From Candidatus Fimimorpha faecalis (lineage in GTDB: Bacteria > Bacillota > Clostridia > Lachnospirales > Lachnospiraceae), in assembly GCA_018712075.1 (NCBI GenBank), contig DVHN01000199.1, positions 1 through 33,207 of the forward strand: a stretch of 33,207 nucleotides of DNA, read 5' to 3'. The notes beneath the pieces are model-generated. The model worked only from the letters and a program-made list of their open reading frames with translations, was not told where the DNA came from and did not search any database. Shown one piece after another: positions 1 through 9,101 of this stretch (its first letter is position 1; each line of letters begins with the position of its first letter). The position numbers were made by a program, and so were the translations under genes.

Positions 1-59
1 AGTGAGAAACGGTTGATTTTTATATTTTATTCTTTACCGCTGACAATGTAGATAAAGAT

Positions 60-88
60 TTGATATTTTGCCGATAATGTGATATACT
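60..88 (+). promoter_or_regulatory. Promoter of the fic-hsd-gaj unit
   Basis: TTGATA at 60-65, a 17-bp spacer and TATACT at 83-88 form a good sigma-A promoter. It lies about 50 bp upstream of the fic start codon, which has a GGAGGAG ribosome site. It is the only clear promoter seen upstream of the next 13 kb of tightly packed genes. Confidence 0.7.
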
Positions 89-94
89 ATATCA
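80..94. promoter_or_regulatory. Palindromic operator candidate over the -10 box
   Basis: TGATATACTATATCA is a perfect palindrome with 7-bp arms around one central base. It covers the entire -10 hexamer, so a dimeric DNA-binding protein here would block RNA polymerase. The first gene, fic, encodes a helix-turn-helix-like head and is a candidate for the binder; that link is inference. Confidence 0.5.
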
Positions 95-139
95 TAGTAA
101 AGTGTAAATTTTGATTCGATTTATAACGGAGGAGAGCAG

Positions 140-1030
140 ATGCGATACCTTTCAGTTACTGAAATAGCAAAAAAATGGAATGTTTCAGAGCGCAGCGTCA
201 GAAACTACTGTGCCCAGGGGCGTGTGCCAGGCGCATTTCTTACCGGCAAAACTTGGAATATTCCTGAAAATGCGGAAAAGCCGGAGCGTTCCAACAAGAA
301 AAAGGAACAGCCGGTTACGTTGCTGGATATTCTGCAGGAGCAGAAAGCGAGCAAGTATTCCGGTGGCATTTACCATAGGACACAGATTGATTTGACATAC
401 AATTCAAACCATATTGAAGGCAGCCGCCTGACCCACGATCAGACAAGATATATCTTTGAAACCAACACCATTGGTGTAGAAAATGAAGTGCTGAACGTGG
501 ACGATGTGATTGAAACAGCAAATCATTTCCGTTGCATTGATATGATTATTGATAATGCAAAAGCTGCATTGACGGAGAAGTTCATCAAAGAACTGCACCT
601 GATTCTGAAGAACGGAACCAGTGATTCCAGAAAAGATTGGTTTGTTGTTGGTGATTACAAGAAATTGCCGAATGAAGTCGGTGGTATGGATACAGCTCTT
701 CCGGAAGAAGTTGCCGATAAGATGAAAGCTCTGCTGACAGAGTACAATGCAAAGGAAGAAAAGACTTTTGAGGATATTCTGGACTTCCATGTAAAGTTTG
801 AACGAATCCATCCGTTCCAGGACGGTAATGGTCGTGTAGGCAGATTGATTATGTTTAAGGAGTGTCTGAAATATAATATCGTTCCGTTTATTATCGAAGA
901 TAGCCTGAAATTGTATTATTACCGTGGCTTGAAAGAGTGGAACAACGAAAAAGGCTTCCTGACAGATACCTGTCTGACAGCACAGGATAAATATAAAGCG
1001 TATTTGGATTATTTTAGAATTGCGTATTAA
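140..1030 (+). CDS. Fic family protein, class II, with N-terminal DNA-binding domain
   Basis: The protein has 296 residues. Residues 1-45 (SVTEIAKKWNVSERSVRNYC onward) resemble the helix-turn-helix of MerR/excisionase proteins. The Fic core carries HPFQDGNGRVGR at 224-235, the canonical HPFx[D/E]GNxR catalytic loop that usually transfers AMP from ATP to a hydroxyl of a target protein. SNHIEG at 89-94 fits the inhibitory [S/T]xxxE[G/N] motif and lies N-terminal to the core, which makes it class II (self-inhibited). The glutamate would be E93. It is the first gene of the defence unit, 35 bp upstream of a membrane protein gene. Fic genes are known companions of type I restriction loci, where they may act as toxin or guard. 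Target and trigger cannot be read from sequence. Confidence 0.9.
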   Translation: MRYLSVTEIAKKWNVSERSVRNYCAQGRVPGAFLTGKTWNIPENAEKPERSNKKKEQPVTLLDILQEQKASKYSGGIYHRTQIDLTYNSNHIEGSRLTHDQTRYIFETNTIGVENEVLNVDDVIETANHFRCIDMIIDNAKAALTEKFIKELHLILKNGTSDSRKDWFVVGDYKKLPNEVGGMDTALPEEVADKMKALLTEYNAKEEKTFEDILDFHVKFERIHPFQDGNGRVGRLIMFKECLKYNIVPFIIEDSLKLYYYRGLKEWNNEKGFLTDTCLTAQDKYKAYLDYFRIAY

Positions 1031-1065
1031 AATATGCTTTGGGATATAAGTAAACAAAGGAATAT

Positions 1066-1662
1066 ATGGGTAAAAAGAAAAGAACAAATAATAAACAAAA
1101 CTCATCATCAACCACAATGAAAAATATTGATGAAAAAGTTCTTGCTCGTGAAATCATTCAGGCTTACGAGGAGTTTGAACAGAAAAAGAAATTTGAAGTT
1201 GAAAAACGAGAGCGAGAAAATCAAAAAGAGTGGAACCAGATTCTTGGACAGAAAGAATATCCAGAAAATGAAAACTGGTTCTGGAAAAATGTCCACAAAA
1301 AGAGAAACGATATCGTAGCGTTATATAAATTACTGTTTTTCAAACAAAAGGATGTTAGAGATCCAAGAGCTACATTTGTACTGATGAGCCTTGCGACTAT
1401 GGGTATATTCTTTATATGTAAATGGATGCTATATATTTTTGTAACATCAATCATCGTTGGTATGTTTAAGATGGAAATAGACATTTTGCTTGGAATAACA
1501 CTTAGTTTTGTTTTGTGGATGTTGGCAAGAATTTTCCGTATGGCATCCTTTGAGGTCGAAAAGATTAGAGACGGTAATTTGTTGATTGCCATATTTTCAG
1601 GAGTATTGTCCTTTGTGGCAGTAGTAATTGCAATAGTAGCAATAATCGTAGATAAAGTTTGA
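1066..1662 (+). CDS. Unrecognised membrane protein with charged N-terminal half
   Basis: I do not recognise this 198-residue protein. Residues 1-18 are K/N/S/T-rich. Residues 20-60 are strongly charged and helical, probably a coiled coil (EEFEQKKKFEVEKRERENQK). Hydrophobic segments follow at about 103-133 (one long or two short passes), 137-158 and 171-195. It has no signal peptide, so the charged half is probably cytoplasmic. The ribosome site is weak (AAAGGA). It lies between fic and hsdM with gaps of 35 and 23 bp, so it is almost certainly co-transcribed with the defence genes. A membrane effector, or an anchor for the Fic or restriction proteins, would fit, but the sequence gives no direct proof. 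A minus-strand open frame over the same region looks like a shadow. Confidence 0.75.
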   Translation: MGKKKRTNNKQNSSSTTMKNIDEKVLAREIIQAYEEFEQKKKFEVEKRERENQKEWNQILGQKEYPENENWFWKNVHKKRNDIVALYKLLFFKQKDVRDPRATFVLMSLATMGIFFICKWMLYIFVTSIIVGMFKMEIDILLGITLSFVLWMLARIFRMASFEVEKIRDGNLLIAIFSGVLSFVAVVIAIVAIIVDKV

Positions 1663-1685
1663 TGATACATAGGAGTGTAAAAACA

Positions 1686-3554
1686 ATGATAAACATTCGT
1701 AAATTAGAAGCAGAATTATGGGAGTCAGCTGACTTGCTGCGTGCAGGTTCAAAACTGACATCCAACCAGTATTGCATGCCGGTACTTGGTTTGATTTTTC
1801 TGCGTTATGCATATAGCAGATTTAAAATGGTAGAGGCAGAAATTCTTAAGAATCGCCCGTCTCGTGGTGGCAGAGTAATGCCGGTAGAAGCAAGTGACTT
1901 TACCGCTAAAAGTGCGCTCTATTTGCCAAAAGAAGCACAGTATGACTATCTGGTAAATCTTCCATCAGATATTTCATCTGCAGGTCTTGTAAACAAAGAC
2001 GGTGATATTATGAACAGCCTTGGCGAGGTTGTAAACAATGCTATGGCATTGGTAGAAGATCAGAGTGAACAGCTTGTTGGCGTATTGCCTAAAGACTACA
2101 CAATGTTCAATGATGATCTTCTTGGCGAACTCTTGCGTATTTTTAATAACAGCGCACTGGATGAAGTTGGCGGTGACATTATCGGTCGTATTTATGAATA
2201 CTTCCTCAACAAGTTTGCGAAAAACATTGCTTCTGATGATGGTGTGTTCTTCACACCGAAGTCATTGGTAAAAATGATTGTAAATATTATTGAGCCAAAA
2301 AGCGGCATATTGCTTGACCCTGCCTGTGGGTCTGGCGGTATGTTCATTCAGTCCGGCGACTTTGTAAATCAGTCCGGGATGAATGCAAACAGTGCTATGA
2401 CTTTCTATGGTCAGGAAAAAGTGGAATACAATGCACAGTTATGTCTGATGAATATGGCTGTTCATGGTCTGACAGGCGTTATCAAATCCGGTGATGAAGC
2501 AAATACATTCTATCACGATGCCCACAATCTGGATGGCTGCTGTGATTATGTTATGGCAAATCCACCTTTCAATGTGGACAAAGTAAAAGCAGAGTCTTGC
2601 GAAAATGCAAAACGTCTGCCATTTGGTATGCCCGGTGTAAACAAAAACAAAGAAGTTGGTAACGGTAACTATCTGTGGATTTCTTATTTCTATAGTTATC
2701 TGAACGAGAATGGCCGTGCCGGTTTTGTCATGGCTTCTTCTGCTACAGACAGCCAGGGGAAAGATAAAGATATCCGTGAAAAACTTGTAAAAACAGGTCA
2801 TGTGGATGCAATGATCAGTGTAGGTAATAACTTCTTCTACACAAAATCTTTGCCTTGTTCTCTGTGGTTCTTTGATAAGGGAAAAAGCGAAGCTATAAAA
2901 GATAAAGTTCTGTTTATTGATGCCCGTAACTACTACACTGTTGTTGACCGCACATTGAATGAATGGTCTGAATGGCAGCTGAAGAATCTGAATGCGATTG
3001 TGTGGCTCTATCGTGGAGAAACAGAAAAATATATAGCTTTGCTTAATGAATATCGCAGATATCTGATGCACCTTGCTGCAGAATTAAAAACCGATGAAAT
3101 TTGTCGTATGATCACTCCTACAACAGTATTTGCAGATATATTGTCGGCATTTAAAGATTTTGAAACAGAGCAGAAACAACAGGCGAAGTTTGATATGGAG
3201 CATGTTGTACGTCAGGACAAGAAAAGGCAGCAGGCTATTTGGGATGAAAGATTAGCAGATATTTCATCAGCGATCACAGTTGCAAAAGAAGCTGTATGGC
3301 TGTATGAAAAATTCGGAGACGGTGTGTATGCTGATGTTCTTGGTCTGTGTAAAGTTGCTGATATTTCTGAAATTGAAGCAAAAGGCTGGTCTCTGACACC
3401 GGGTGCGTATGTAGGTGTAGCACCGGTAGAAGATGACGGTGTGGACTTTGAAGAACGCATGGCAGAAATTCATCGTGAGCTGTTATCTCTGCAGGCTGAA
3501 TCAAATGATTTGATGGATATTATATCTCAGAACATTAAGGAGCTGGGATTATGA
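1686..3554 (+). CDS. hsdM: Type I restriction-modification system, methyltransferase subunit HsdM
   Basis: HsdM transfers a methyl group from S-adenosylmethionine to adenine N6 at the site chosen by HsdS, and is also needed for restriction. From the ATG at 1686 (AGGAGTG ribosome site 8 bp upstream) the protein has 622 residues; an ATG at 1659 is in frame but has no ribosome site. Residues 1-130 form the helical HsdM_N domain (INIRKLEAELWESADLLR). GVFFTPKSLV near 186-195 is the family hallmark before the catalytic fold. DPACGSGG at 211-218 is the AdoMet-binding motif I, and NPPF at 292-295 is the catalytic motif IV. The C-terminal 150 residues are helical and probably contact HsdS. Its stop overlaps the hsdS start as ATGA. 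It appears intact. Confidence 0.95.
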   Translation: MINIRKLEAELWESADLLRAGSKLTSNQYCMPVLGLIFLRYAYSRFKMVEAEILKNRPSRGGRVMPVEASDFTAKSALYLPKEAQYDYLVNLPSDISSAGLVNKDGDIMNSLGEVVNNAMALVEDQSEQLVGVLPKDYTMFNDDLLGELLRIFNNSALDEVGGDIIGRIYEYFLNKFAKNIASDDGVFFTPKSLVKMIVNIIEPKSGILLDPACGSGGMFIQSGDFVNQSGMNANSAMTFYGQEKVEYNAQLCLMNMAVHGLTGVIKSGDEANTFYHDAHNLDGCCDYVMANPPFNVDKVKAESCENAKRLPFGMPGVNKNKEVGNGNYLWISYFYSYLNENGRAGFVMASSATDSQGKDKDIREKLVKTGHVDAMISVGNNFFYTKSLPCSLWFFDKGKSEAIKDKVLFIDARNYYTVVDRTLNEWSEWQLKNLNAIVWLYRGETEKYIALLNEYRRYLMHLAAELKTDEICRMITPTTVFADILSAFKDFETEQKQQAKFDMEHVVRQDKKRQQAIWDERLADISSAITVAKEAVWLYEKFGDGVYADVLGLCKVADISEIEAKGWSLTPGAYVGVAPVEDDGVDFEERMAEIHRELLSLQAESNDLMDIISQNIKELGL

Positions 3555-4759
3555 TGTGGAGAAAAGTAAAATTGGGTGACATTGCAGAATTTAGCAATGG
3601 GATAAATTTTGACAAAGGTGCATATTCAAAGGGTGTAAAACTTATCAATGTTTCAAATTTTGGTAATAGATTTTCACCGGAATATAATTCTCTTGATGAA
3701 ATAAAAGGGGAAGTGGTTAGAAATAACGATTTGCTATCTACCGGAGATATTGTTTTTGTTCGTTCAAATGGAAACAAAGAATTAGTTGGAAGATGTATGC
3801 TTATAGATAATCCTCCTGATAAGATAACATACTCTGGTTTCTGTATAAGGGCAAGGTTCAAAGACACAACAGACCATGATCCGGTATTTTGGACATATCA
3901 TTTTAAGAATATGGCATTTCGTAGAGCTATGTCAGGTACTGCGATTGGTGCTAATATTCAAAATCTTAGCCAAGGCAGATTGGCTGTATATGAAACAATG
4001 GTTCCAAATATCGAAGGACAAAAGAGAATCGCAAATATTTTATCTGCCTATGACAATTTAATTGAAAACAATCAAAAACAAATCAAACTTCTGGAAGAAG
4101 CTGCACAGCGTCTGTATAAAGAGTGGTTTGTGGATTTGCGTTTCCCTGGACATGAAGATGCGGCTATCATCGATGGCGTGCCTGAAGGGTGGATAGAAGA
4201 TACTATTGACTCGAAAATTGATTTGTTAAGCGGCTATGCTTTTAAGAGTGCAGAGTTTAATGACGAAGGAACATATAGGATAGTAACAATTAAGAATGTT
4301 AAAGACGGGCAATTTGATGGCGATAATGTGAGCCATATGGTTGATATTCCACCCCAAATGCCAGAGCATTGTAAACTTTCAGATGGAGATATTTTACTTT
4401 CACTGACAGGTAATGTAGGAAGGGTATGCATTGTTCATGGAGATAATTATTTGTTGAATCAGCGAGTGGCAAAGATAAAATCGGATAATCCGACATATGC
4501 TTATTGCTTATTTAGAAGTAAGGATATGTTTGATGAAATGAATAACCTTGCTAATGGAGCAGCACAACAAAATTTAAGTCCAATTCGTACGGGAAAGATA
4601 AAAGTAGTGTTTCCAACGGATGAGTTAATTGATACCTTTGAAGAAATTGTTTCCCCTATGATAGAGAAAATTACTATGTTAAACAAAACAATGCTTTTAT
4701 TATCACAAGCTCGTGACCGTTTATTACCAAAACTGATGAGTGGAGAAATTGAGGTGTAA
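3551..4759 (+). CDS. hsdS: Type I restriction-modification system, specificity subunit HsdS
   Basis: HsdS has 402 residues and the usual two target-recognition domains, each followed by a helical spacer. TRD1 covers about 1-155 (WRKVKLGDIAEFSNGINF start). Spacer 1 is 156-198 (QKRIANILSAYDNLIENNQ, LYKEWFVDLRFPG). TRD2 runs from about 210 to 365, and the terminal helix ends with LSQARDRLLPKLMSGEIEV. Each TRD reads one half of a bipartite DNA site; the site itself cannot be predicted by eye. The start overlaps the hsdM stop, with AAGGAG 8 bp upstream. It is full length, and no second or silent hsdS copy or flanking invertase is visible, so phase variation by recombination is not supported here. 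Confidence 0.95.
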   Translation: MMWRKVKLGDIAEFSNGINFDKGAYSKGVKLINVSNFGNRFSPEYNSLDEIKGEVVRNNDLLSTGDIVFVRSNGNKELVGRCMLIDNPPDKITYSGFCIRARFKDTTDHDPVFWTYHFKNMAFRRAMSGTAIGANIQNLSQGRLAVYETMVPNIEGQKRIANILSAYDNLIENNQKQIKLLEEAAQRLYKEWFVDLRFPGHEDAAIIDGVPEGWIEDTIDSKIDLLSGYAFKSAEFNDEGTYRIVTIKNVKDGQFDGDNVSHMVDIPPQMPEHCKLSDGDILLSLTGNVGRVCIVHGDNYLLNQRVAKIKSDNPTYAYCLFRSKDMFDEMNNLANGAAQQNLSPIRTGKIKVVFPTDELIDTFEEIVSPMIEKITMLNKTMLLLSQARDRLLPKLMSGEIEV

Positions 4760-4778
4760 ATCTAACAGGAGGTAGAAT

Positions 4779-5927
4779 ATGGAAATTGATGTGAATGAAA
4801 TGAGAAAAATTGACGCAGAAATGCATGGTCTGCCTCTGTGTGACGATGTAATGACATTTTATTATGATGAGACTGGTAATTGTGGAAAGCTGATACTAAC
4901 CGATGATGGAGTTAATGATGAGACTGCCTTGGAATGTGATTTTATCTTGGGCGGAGTGGCTTTTGATGGTGAACAGTGTCCAGCGGATACAGGGCAACTG
5001 TTACAGGATTTAAAATTGCAGTCATCTATCAAGGAATTGAAGTTTAGGCACATGACCAGAGGTGGCAAATCGTTCTTGGAATTTATGGGTAACAGCAGAG
5101 TTACTACATATATGGAATGGCTACATAATAGTGGATTGTATATCCATTATGCTACAGTAAACAGTTTATATTATGGTCTTGTTGATTTGGTGGATTCTAT
5201 ATGGGAATACCGTCCAGAATTTGCTTTTAATTTTGAGTGGGTACAATATCTGAAATCAGAATTATATAATTTCTGTATAGAGTATTTGGACGAGGTTCTT
5301 CCACTTTTGTATAAGTATCAGTTTCCTAATATTTCCAGAGAGGACAAAAGGGCTTTTTGTTTGGAATTTTGTGATTTTATACAGTCATACAATGATGATA
5401 CAACTGAAGCCGGTTTTGGTATGGAAGTATTGAGACAGATGCTTAAAGATGTTGGTAGGCATGGAGATATTTCATTGCTGTACGACAATGATTCAAATAT
5501 TCTTGTCAGCGAATACTATGCATTTTATTTGAGCAGGTGTTATACCTATAAGAATGCCAAACATTATTTTGATTTTGAAAAGGTCATTAAAGCTAAAATG
5601 GATGAAACGGAGTTAATGAACAATAGTGTTCCATTCAAAAATTATGAGTTTGTAGAATCAAAAGAAATTGAACTGATACAGATATCAGATGTGTTTGTGG
5701 GAGTGTTATCGAGAGTGTTCAGATATCTTGATAATATAACCGTAGACGATATTGAAGAAATTGACCGAGTAAAACATGCTCAAGCAATAGAGAATTTGCA
5801 GAAATTACATGAGTTGATTATTCGTGCAGATAGAAAGCATCCAATGTTAATTCAAAACGCAAATGATATGCGTTTAACACAGATGCGAATGGTTAAGTTA
5901 GAGTTACTGATAGGAGGAACTGTATGA
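4779..5927 (+). CDS. DUF3800 family protein between hsdS and hsdR
   Basis: The protein has 382 residues. TFYYDETGN at 26-34 is the conserved N-terminal motif of DUF3800, whose members usually show a Y-x-DE-[ST]-G pattern and are thought to have an RNase H-like fold. The Asp/Glu pair at 30-31 could bind metal, but activity is not established. The rest is mixed helix and strand with many aromatic residues and no signal peptide or membrane segment. It has a strong AGGAGG ribosome site, starts 19 bp after hsdS, and its stop overlaps the hsdR start as ATGA. The coupling means it is made in step with the restriction subunit. DUF3800 genes recur in defence islands. An accessory nuclease or a guard of the RM complex is possible but unproved. 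Confidence 0.8.
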   Translation: MEIDVNEMRKIDAEMHGLPLCDDVMTFYYDETGNCGKLILTDDGVNDETALECDFILGGVAFDGEQCPADTGQLLQDLKLQSSIKELKFRHMTRGGKSFLEFMGNSRVTTYMEWLHNSGLYIHYATVNSLYYGLVDLVDSIWEYRPEFAFNFEWVQYLKSELYNFCIEYLDEVLPLLYKYQFPNISREDKRAFCLEFCDFIQSYNDDTTEAGFGMEVLRQMLKDVGRHGDISLLYDNDSNILVSEYYAFYLSRCYTYKNAKHYFDFEKVIKAKMDETELMNNSVPFKNYEFVESKEIELIQISDVFVGVLSRVFRYLDNITVDDIEEIDRVKHAQAIENLQKLHELIIRADRKHPMLIQNANDMRLTQMRMVKLELLIGGTV

Positions 5928-8900
5928 GCTACGATTATTCCGAAAATATACTTGTTCAAGAAAGTGCCGGTAATCTGCTCCGTGATGAACTGGGCTGGGA
6001 TGTCCGGTTTGCTTACAATACAGAAATATTAGGGAAAAACGGCACTTTCGGCAGAGAAAGCTACAAGGATATATTGTTGTACCGCTATTTCCGTGAAACA
6101 TTGAAAAAGCTGAACCCATGGATAAAAGACAGCCAGATTTCCGAAGCACAGAAGCTTTTGGAAAACAGATTGTCCACATCTTCTCTGTTACAGGTAAATG
6201 AAGAAAAATATTTTCTTATTCGTGACGGTATTCCTGTAACTGTGAAGAAACCAAATGGACAGACTGAAACAAAGAAAGCTGCAGTAATAGATTTTCAGAA
6301 TCCGGATAACAACTATTTCCTTGCTATTAAGGAACTGAAAATCCACGGTGATTTATATCGCCGCAGAACAGACATTGTGGGCTTTGTAAATGGTATTCCA
6401 TTGCTGTTTGTGGAACTGAAAAAGAACACGGTTGATGTTCAGAATGCATACGATGATAATTACACAGATTATCAGGATACGATTCCACATCTGTTCTATT
6501 ACAATGCGTTCCTTATGCTGTCCAACGGCACAGAAGCGAAAGTAGGTACTCTTGGCAGTAAGTATGAGTTCTTCCATGAATGGAAACGTCTTGCGGAAGA
6601 AGACCAGGGTAGCGTTGCTCTTGAAACAATGCTCCGTGGTATTTGTAAGAAAGAAAACTTCCTCGATCTGTTTGAAAACTTTATTCTGTATGACCACTCA
6701 GGTGGACATACAGCTAAAATTCTTGCCCGTAACCATCAGTATCTGGGTGTAAATGAGGCAATGAAAGCTTATGCAGCAAGAAAACTGAATGATGGTAAAT
6801 TGGGCGTTTTCTGGCATACACAAGGTTCCGGTAAGAGCTATTCTATGGTCTTTCTTGCACAGAAAGTACGAAGAAAATTTGAAGGTTCACCGACATTTGT
6901 TATTCTGACCGACCGTGAAGAACTGAACTCCCAGATTAGTGATACTTTTGAAAACTGTGGATTGCTTGGTAAGACTAAGGCATCACAGTTTATTGCAACA
7001 AGCGGTGAGGACCTTGTTCAGAAACTGAAAGGTAATCCAAGCTTTATCTTTACGCTGATTCAGAAGTTTAATAAGCCAAATGCAGAAGCAATTTATCCGG
7101 ATCACGATATTATCATTATGTCTGACGAGGCTCACCGTAGTCAGTATGGTATCTTTGCAGATAATATGATGAAATTACTGCCTACCGCAGCACGTATCGG
7201 ATTTACCGGAACACCATTGTTGTCCAGCGACAACATTACTGCCCGTACATTTGGTGGCTATGTGTCTGTTTACGATTTTAAGAGAGCGGTGGAAGATGGT
7301 GCTACAGTTCCGCTTTATTATGAAAATCGTGGTGAAAAGATTGTAGACTTACATAATCCTGAAATTACAGAGCAAATTCTGGATGCTATCGAAAATGCTG
7401 ACCTTGATGTTGACCAGCAGGATAAATTGGAAGCAGAATTTGCGAAAGAAATACATTTGCTGACAGCAGAGCCGAGATTAAAATCGATTGCTCGTGACTT
7501 CGTGAATCATTATTCGGATTTATGGACAAGTGGTAAAGCTATGTTTGTTTGTCTGAATAAAGTAACCTGCGTTCGCATGTACAACTATGTGCAGGAATAC
7601 TGGAAAGAAGAAATCAAAAAGCTGAAAGCTAAAATAAAAGCAGCCACTCAGCAGGAAGCACAGGAACTTGAGCGCAAGCTGAAGTGGATGCAAGAAACAG
7701 AAATGGCTGTAGTTATCAGCCAGGAACAGAATGAAATCCAGACTTTTAAAAAATGGGATTTAGATATTAAGTATCATCGTGCAAAGATGGAAAAACGAGA
7801 ACTGGATAAGGAATTTAAAGATTCCAAAAATCCACTTCGTGTAGTTTTCGTCTGTGCAATGTGGCTTACAGGTTTTGACGTAAAATGTCTGTCTTGTCTG
7901 TATCTGGACAAACCGTTGAAAGCTCATACTCTGATGCAGACAATTGCCCGTGCAAACCGTGTCAGCGAAGGCAAGAGCAATGGCTTGATTGTTGACTATA
8001 TCGGCATTGTAAAGGCACTCAGAAAGGCTCTGGCAGATTATACAGCTAATGTTGGTGGTAATGGTGGAACAGACCCTACTGTAGATAAAGATGAGCTGAT
8101 AGCACGTATCATTGAAACTATCGCTAAAGCAAAGGCGTTTTTATTAGAGAACGATTTTGATCTGCAGATGCTGATTGATGCTTATGATTTTATGAAATTA
8201 TCTTATCTGCAGGAAGCAGCAAATGCTGTTTGCGGCACTATTGAAGATAAGAAGACATTTACTACATATGCTTCTGAACTGAATCGACTTATGAAGTATA
8301 CTGACCGTGATGATATTACCGGTTATACTCGTAAGGAGTACGAAGCGATTGCAGCAATTTATGCAGAACTGCAGAAAAAGCGCAAGCATGTCAACACTAC
8401 TGATTTGATGGTGCAGATCAATGCGATTATCAGTTCCTATGTGGAAATTCAGCACATGCCTTCAATGGTACGTGAAGAACCACGCCGTTTTGACATAAGT
8501 GCTATTGACTTCGACTTGCTTCGCAGAGAGTTTGCAAAAGTAAAGAAAAAGAATCTGGTGTTAAAAGATTTGGAAGAACTTATCCAGATGAAATTAGACC
8601 GGATGCTGTTTACCAATCCAGATCGTATCAATTATTATGAACGTTATCAGCAGATTATCAATGATTATAACAGTGAGCAGGATAGAGCGACCATTGAAAA
8701 GACTTTTATGGAATTGATGGATCTGGCAAACAAGATGAATCAGGAAGAACAGCGTTATGTCCGTGAAGGATTTGCAAGTGATGAAGAACTTTCATTCTAC
8801 GATATGCTGTTCCGTGAGGATTTGAGCAAAAACGACATCAAGAAACTGAAAGAAGTTGCTGCATCATTGCTCCAGAAAGTTAAAGCAAAGATTGCGGAAC

Positions 8901-9064
8901 TGGATCATTGGACTGATAAACAGGAAACAAAGTCTGTGGTAGATAACTTAATTCGTGATACTTTGTGGAATGAATTGCCAGAATGCTACGATGAAGTAAG
9001 TATTTCTGTATATCGTCAGCAGATTTATGAATATGTGTATACACGATATAAAGAGGTTGCGTAA
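5924..9064 (+). CDS. hsdR: Type I restriction-modification system, restriction subunit HsdR
   Basis: HsdR cleaves unmethylated DNA after ATP-driven translocation. The 1046-residue length is normal for the family. The N-terminal nuclease domain has D150 and FVELKK at 162-167, which supply the D...ExK metal site. The motor has Walker A TQGSGKS at 298-304, the DEAH box at 400-403 and TGTP at 427-430. The second RecA lobe includes VFVCAMWLTGFDVK and the QTIARANRVSEGK arginine-finger region. A helical C-terminal part from about 720 probably docks on the methylase. All key motifs are intact, so the system looks active. The start overlaps the DUF3800 stop and has a good GGAGGA ribosome site. Confidence 0.95.
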   Translation: MSYDYSENILVQESAGNLLRDELGWDVRFAYNTEILGKNGTFGRESYKDILLYRYFRETLKKLNPWIKDSQISEAQKLLENRLSTSSLLQVNEEKYFLIRDGIPVTVKKPNGQTETKKAAVIDFQNPDNNYFLAIKELKIHGDLYRRRTDIVGFVNGIPLLFVELKKNTVDVQNAYDDNYTDYQDTIPHLFYYNAFLMLSNGTEAKVGTLGSKYEFFHEWKRLAEEDQGSVALETMLRGICKKENFLDLFENFILYDHSGGHTAKILARNHQYLGVNEAMKAYAARKLNDGKLGVFWHTQGSGKSYSMVFLAQKVRRKFEGSPTFVILTDREELNSQISDTFENCGLLGKTKASQFIATSGEDLVQKLKGNPSFIFTLIQKFNKPNAEAIYPDHDIIIMSDEAHRSQYGIFADNMMKLLPTAARIGFTGTPLLSSDNITARTFGGYVSVYDFKRAVEDGATVPLYYENRGEKIVDLHNPEITEQILDAIENADLDVDQQDKLEAEFAKEIHLLTAEPRLKSIARDFVNHYSDLWTSGKAMFVCLNKVTCVRMYNYVQEYWKEEIKKLKAKIKAATQQEAQELERKLKWMQETEMAVVISQEQNEIQTFKKWDLDIKYHRAKMEKRELDKEFKDSKNPLRVVFVCAMWLTGFDVKCLSCLYLDKPLKAHTLMQTIARANRVSEGKSNGLIVDYIGIVKALRKALADYTANVGGNGGTDPTVDKDELIARIIETIAKAKAFLLENDFDLQMLIDAYDFMKLSYLQEAANAVCGTIEDKKTFTTYASELNRLMKYTDRDDITGYTRKEYEAIAAIYAELQKKRKHVNTTDLMVQINAIISSYVEIQHMPSMVREEPRRFDISAIDFDLLRREFAKVKKKNLVLKDLEELIQMKLDRMLFTNPDRINYYERYQQIINDYNSEQDRATIEKTFMELMDLANKMNQEEQRYVREGFASDEELSFYDMLFREDLSKNDIKKLKEVAASLLQKVKAKIAELDHWTDKQETKSVVDNLIRDTLWNELPECYDEVSISVYRQQIYEYVYTRYKEVA

Positions 9065-9101
9065 AAGAGCAAAAACATAAGGAAAAACAAAGGTGATAGC
9101 T

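Noticed and set aside
404-1117. Long minus-strand open frame opposite fic
   Set aside because: It is a shadow of the fic reading frame; the translation is Phe/Ile/His-rich without any family pattern.
3551-4759. Phase-variable hsdS
   Set aside because: No second hsdS copy, inverted repeat pair or local recombinase is present next to it.
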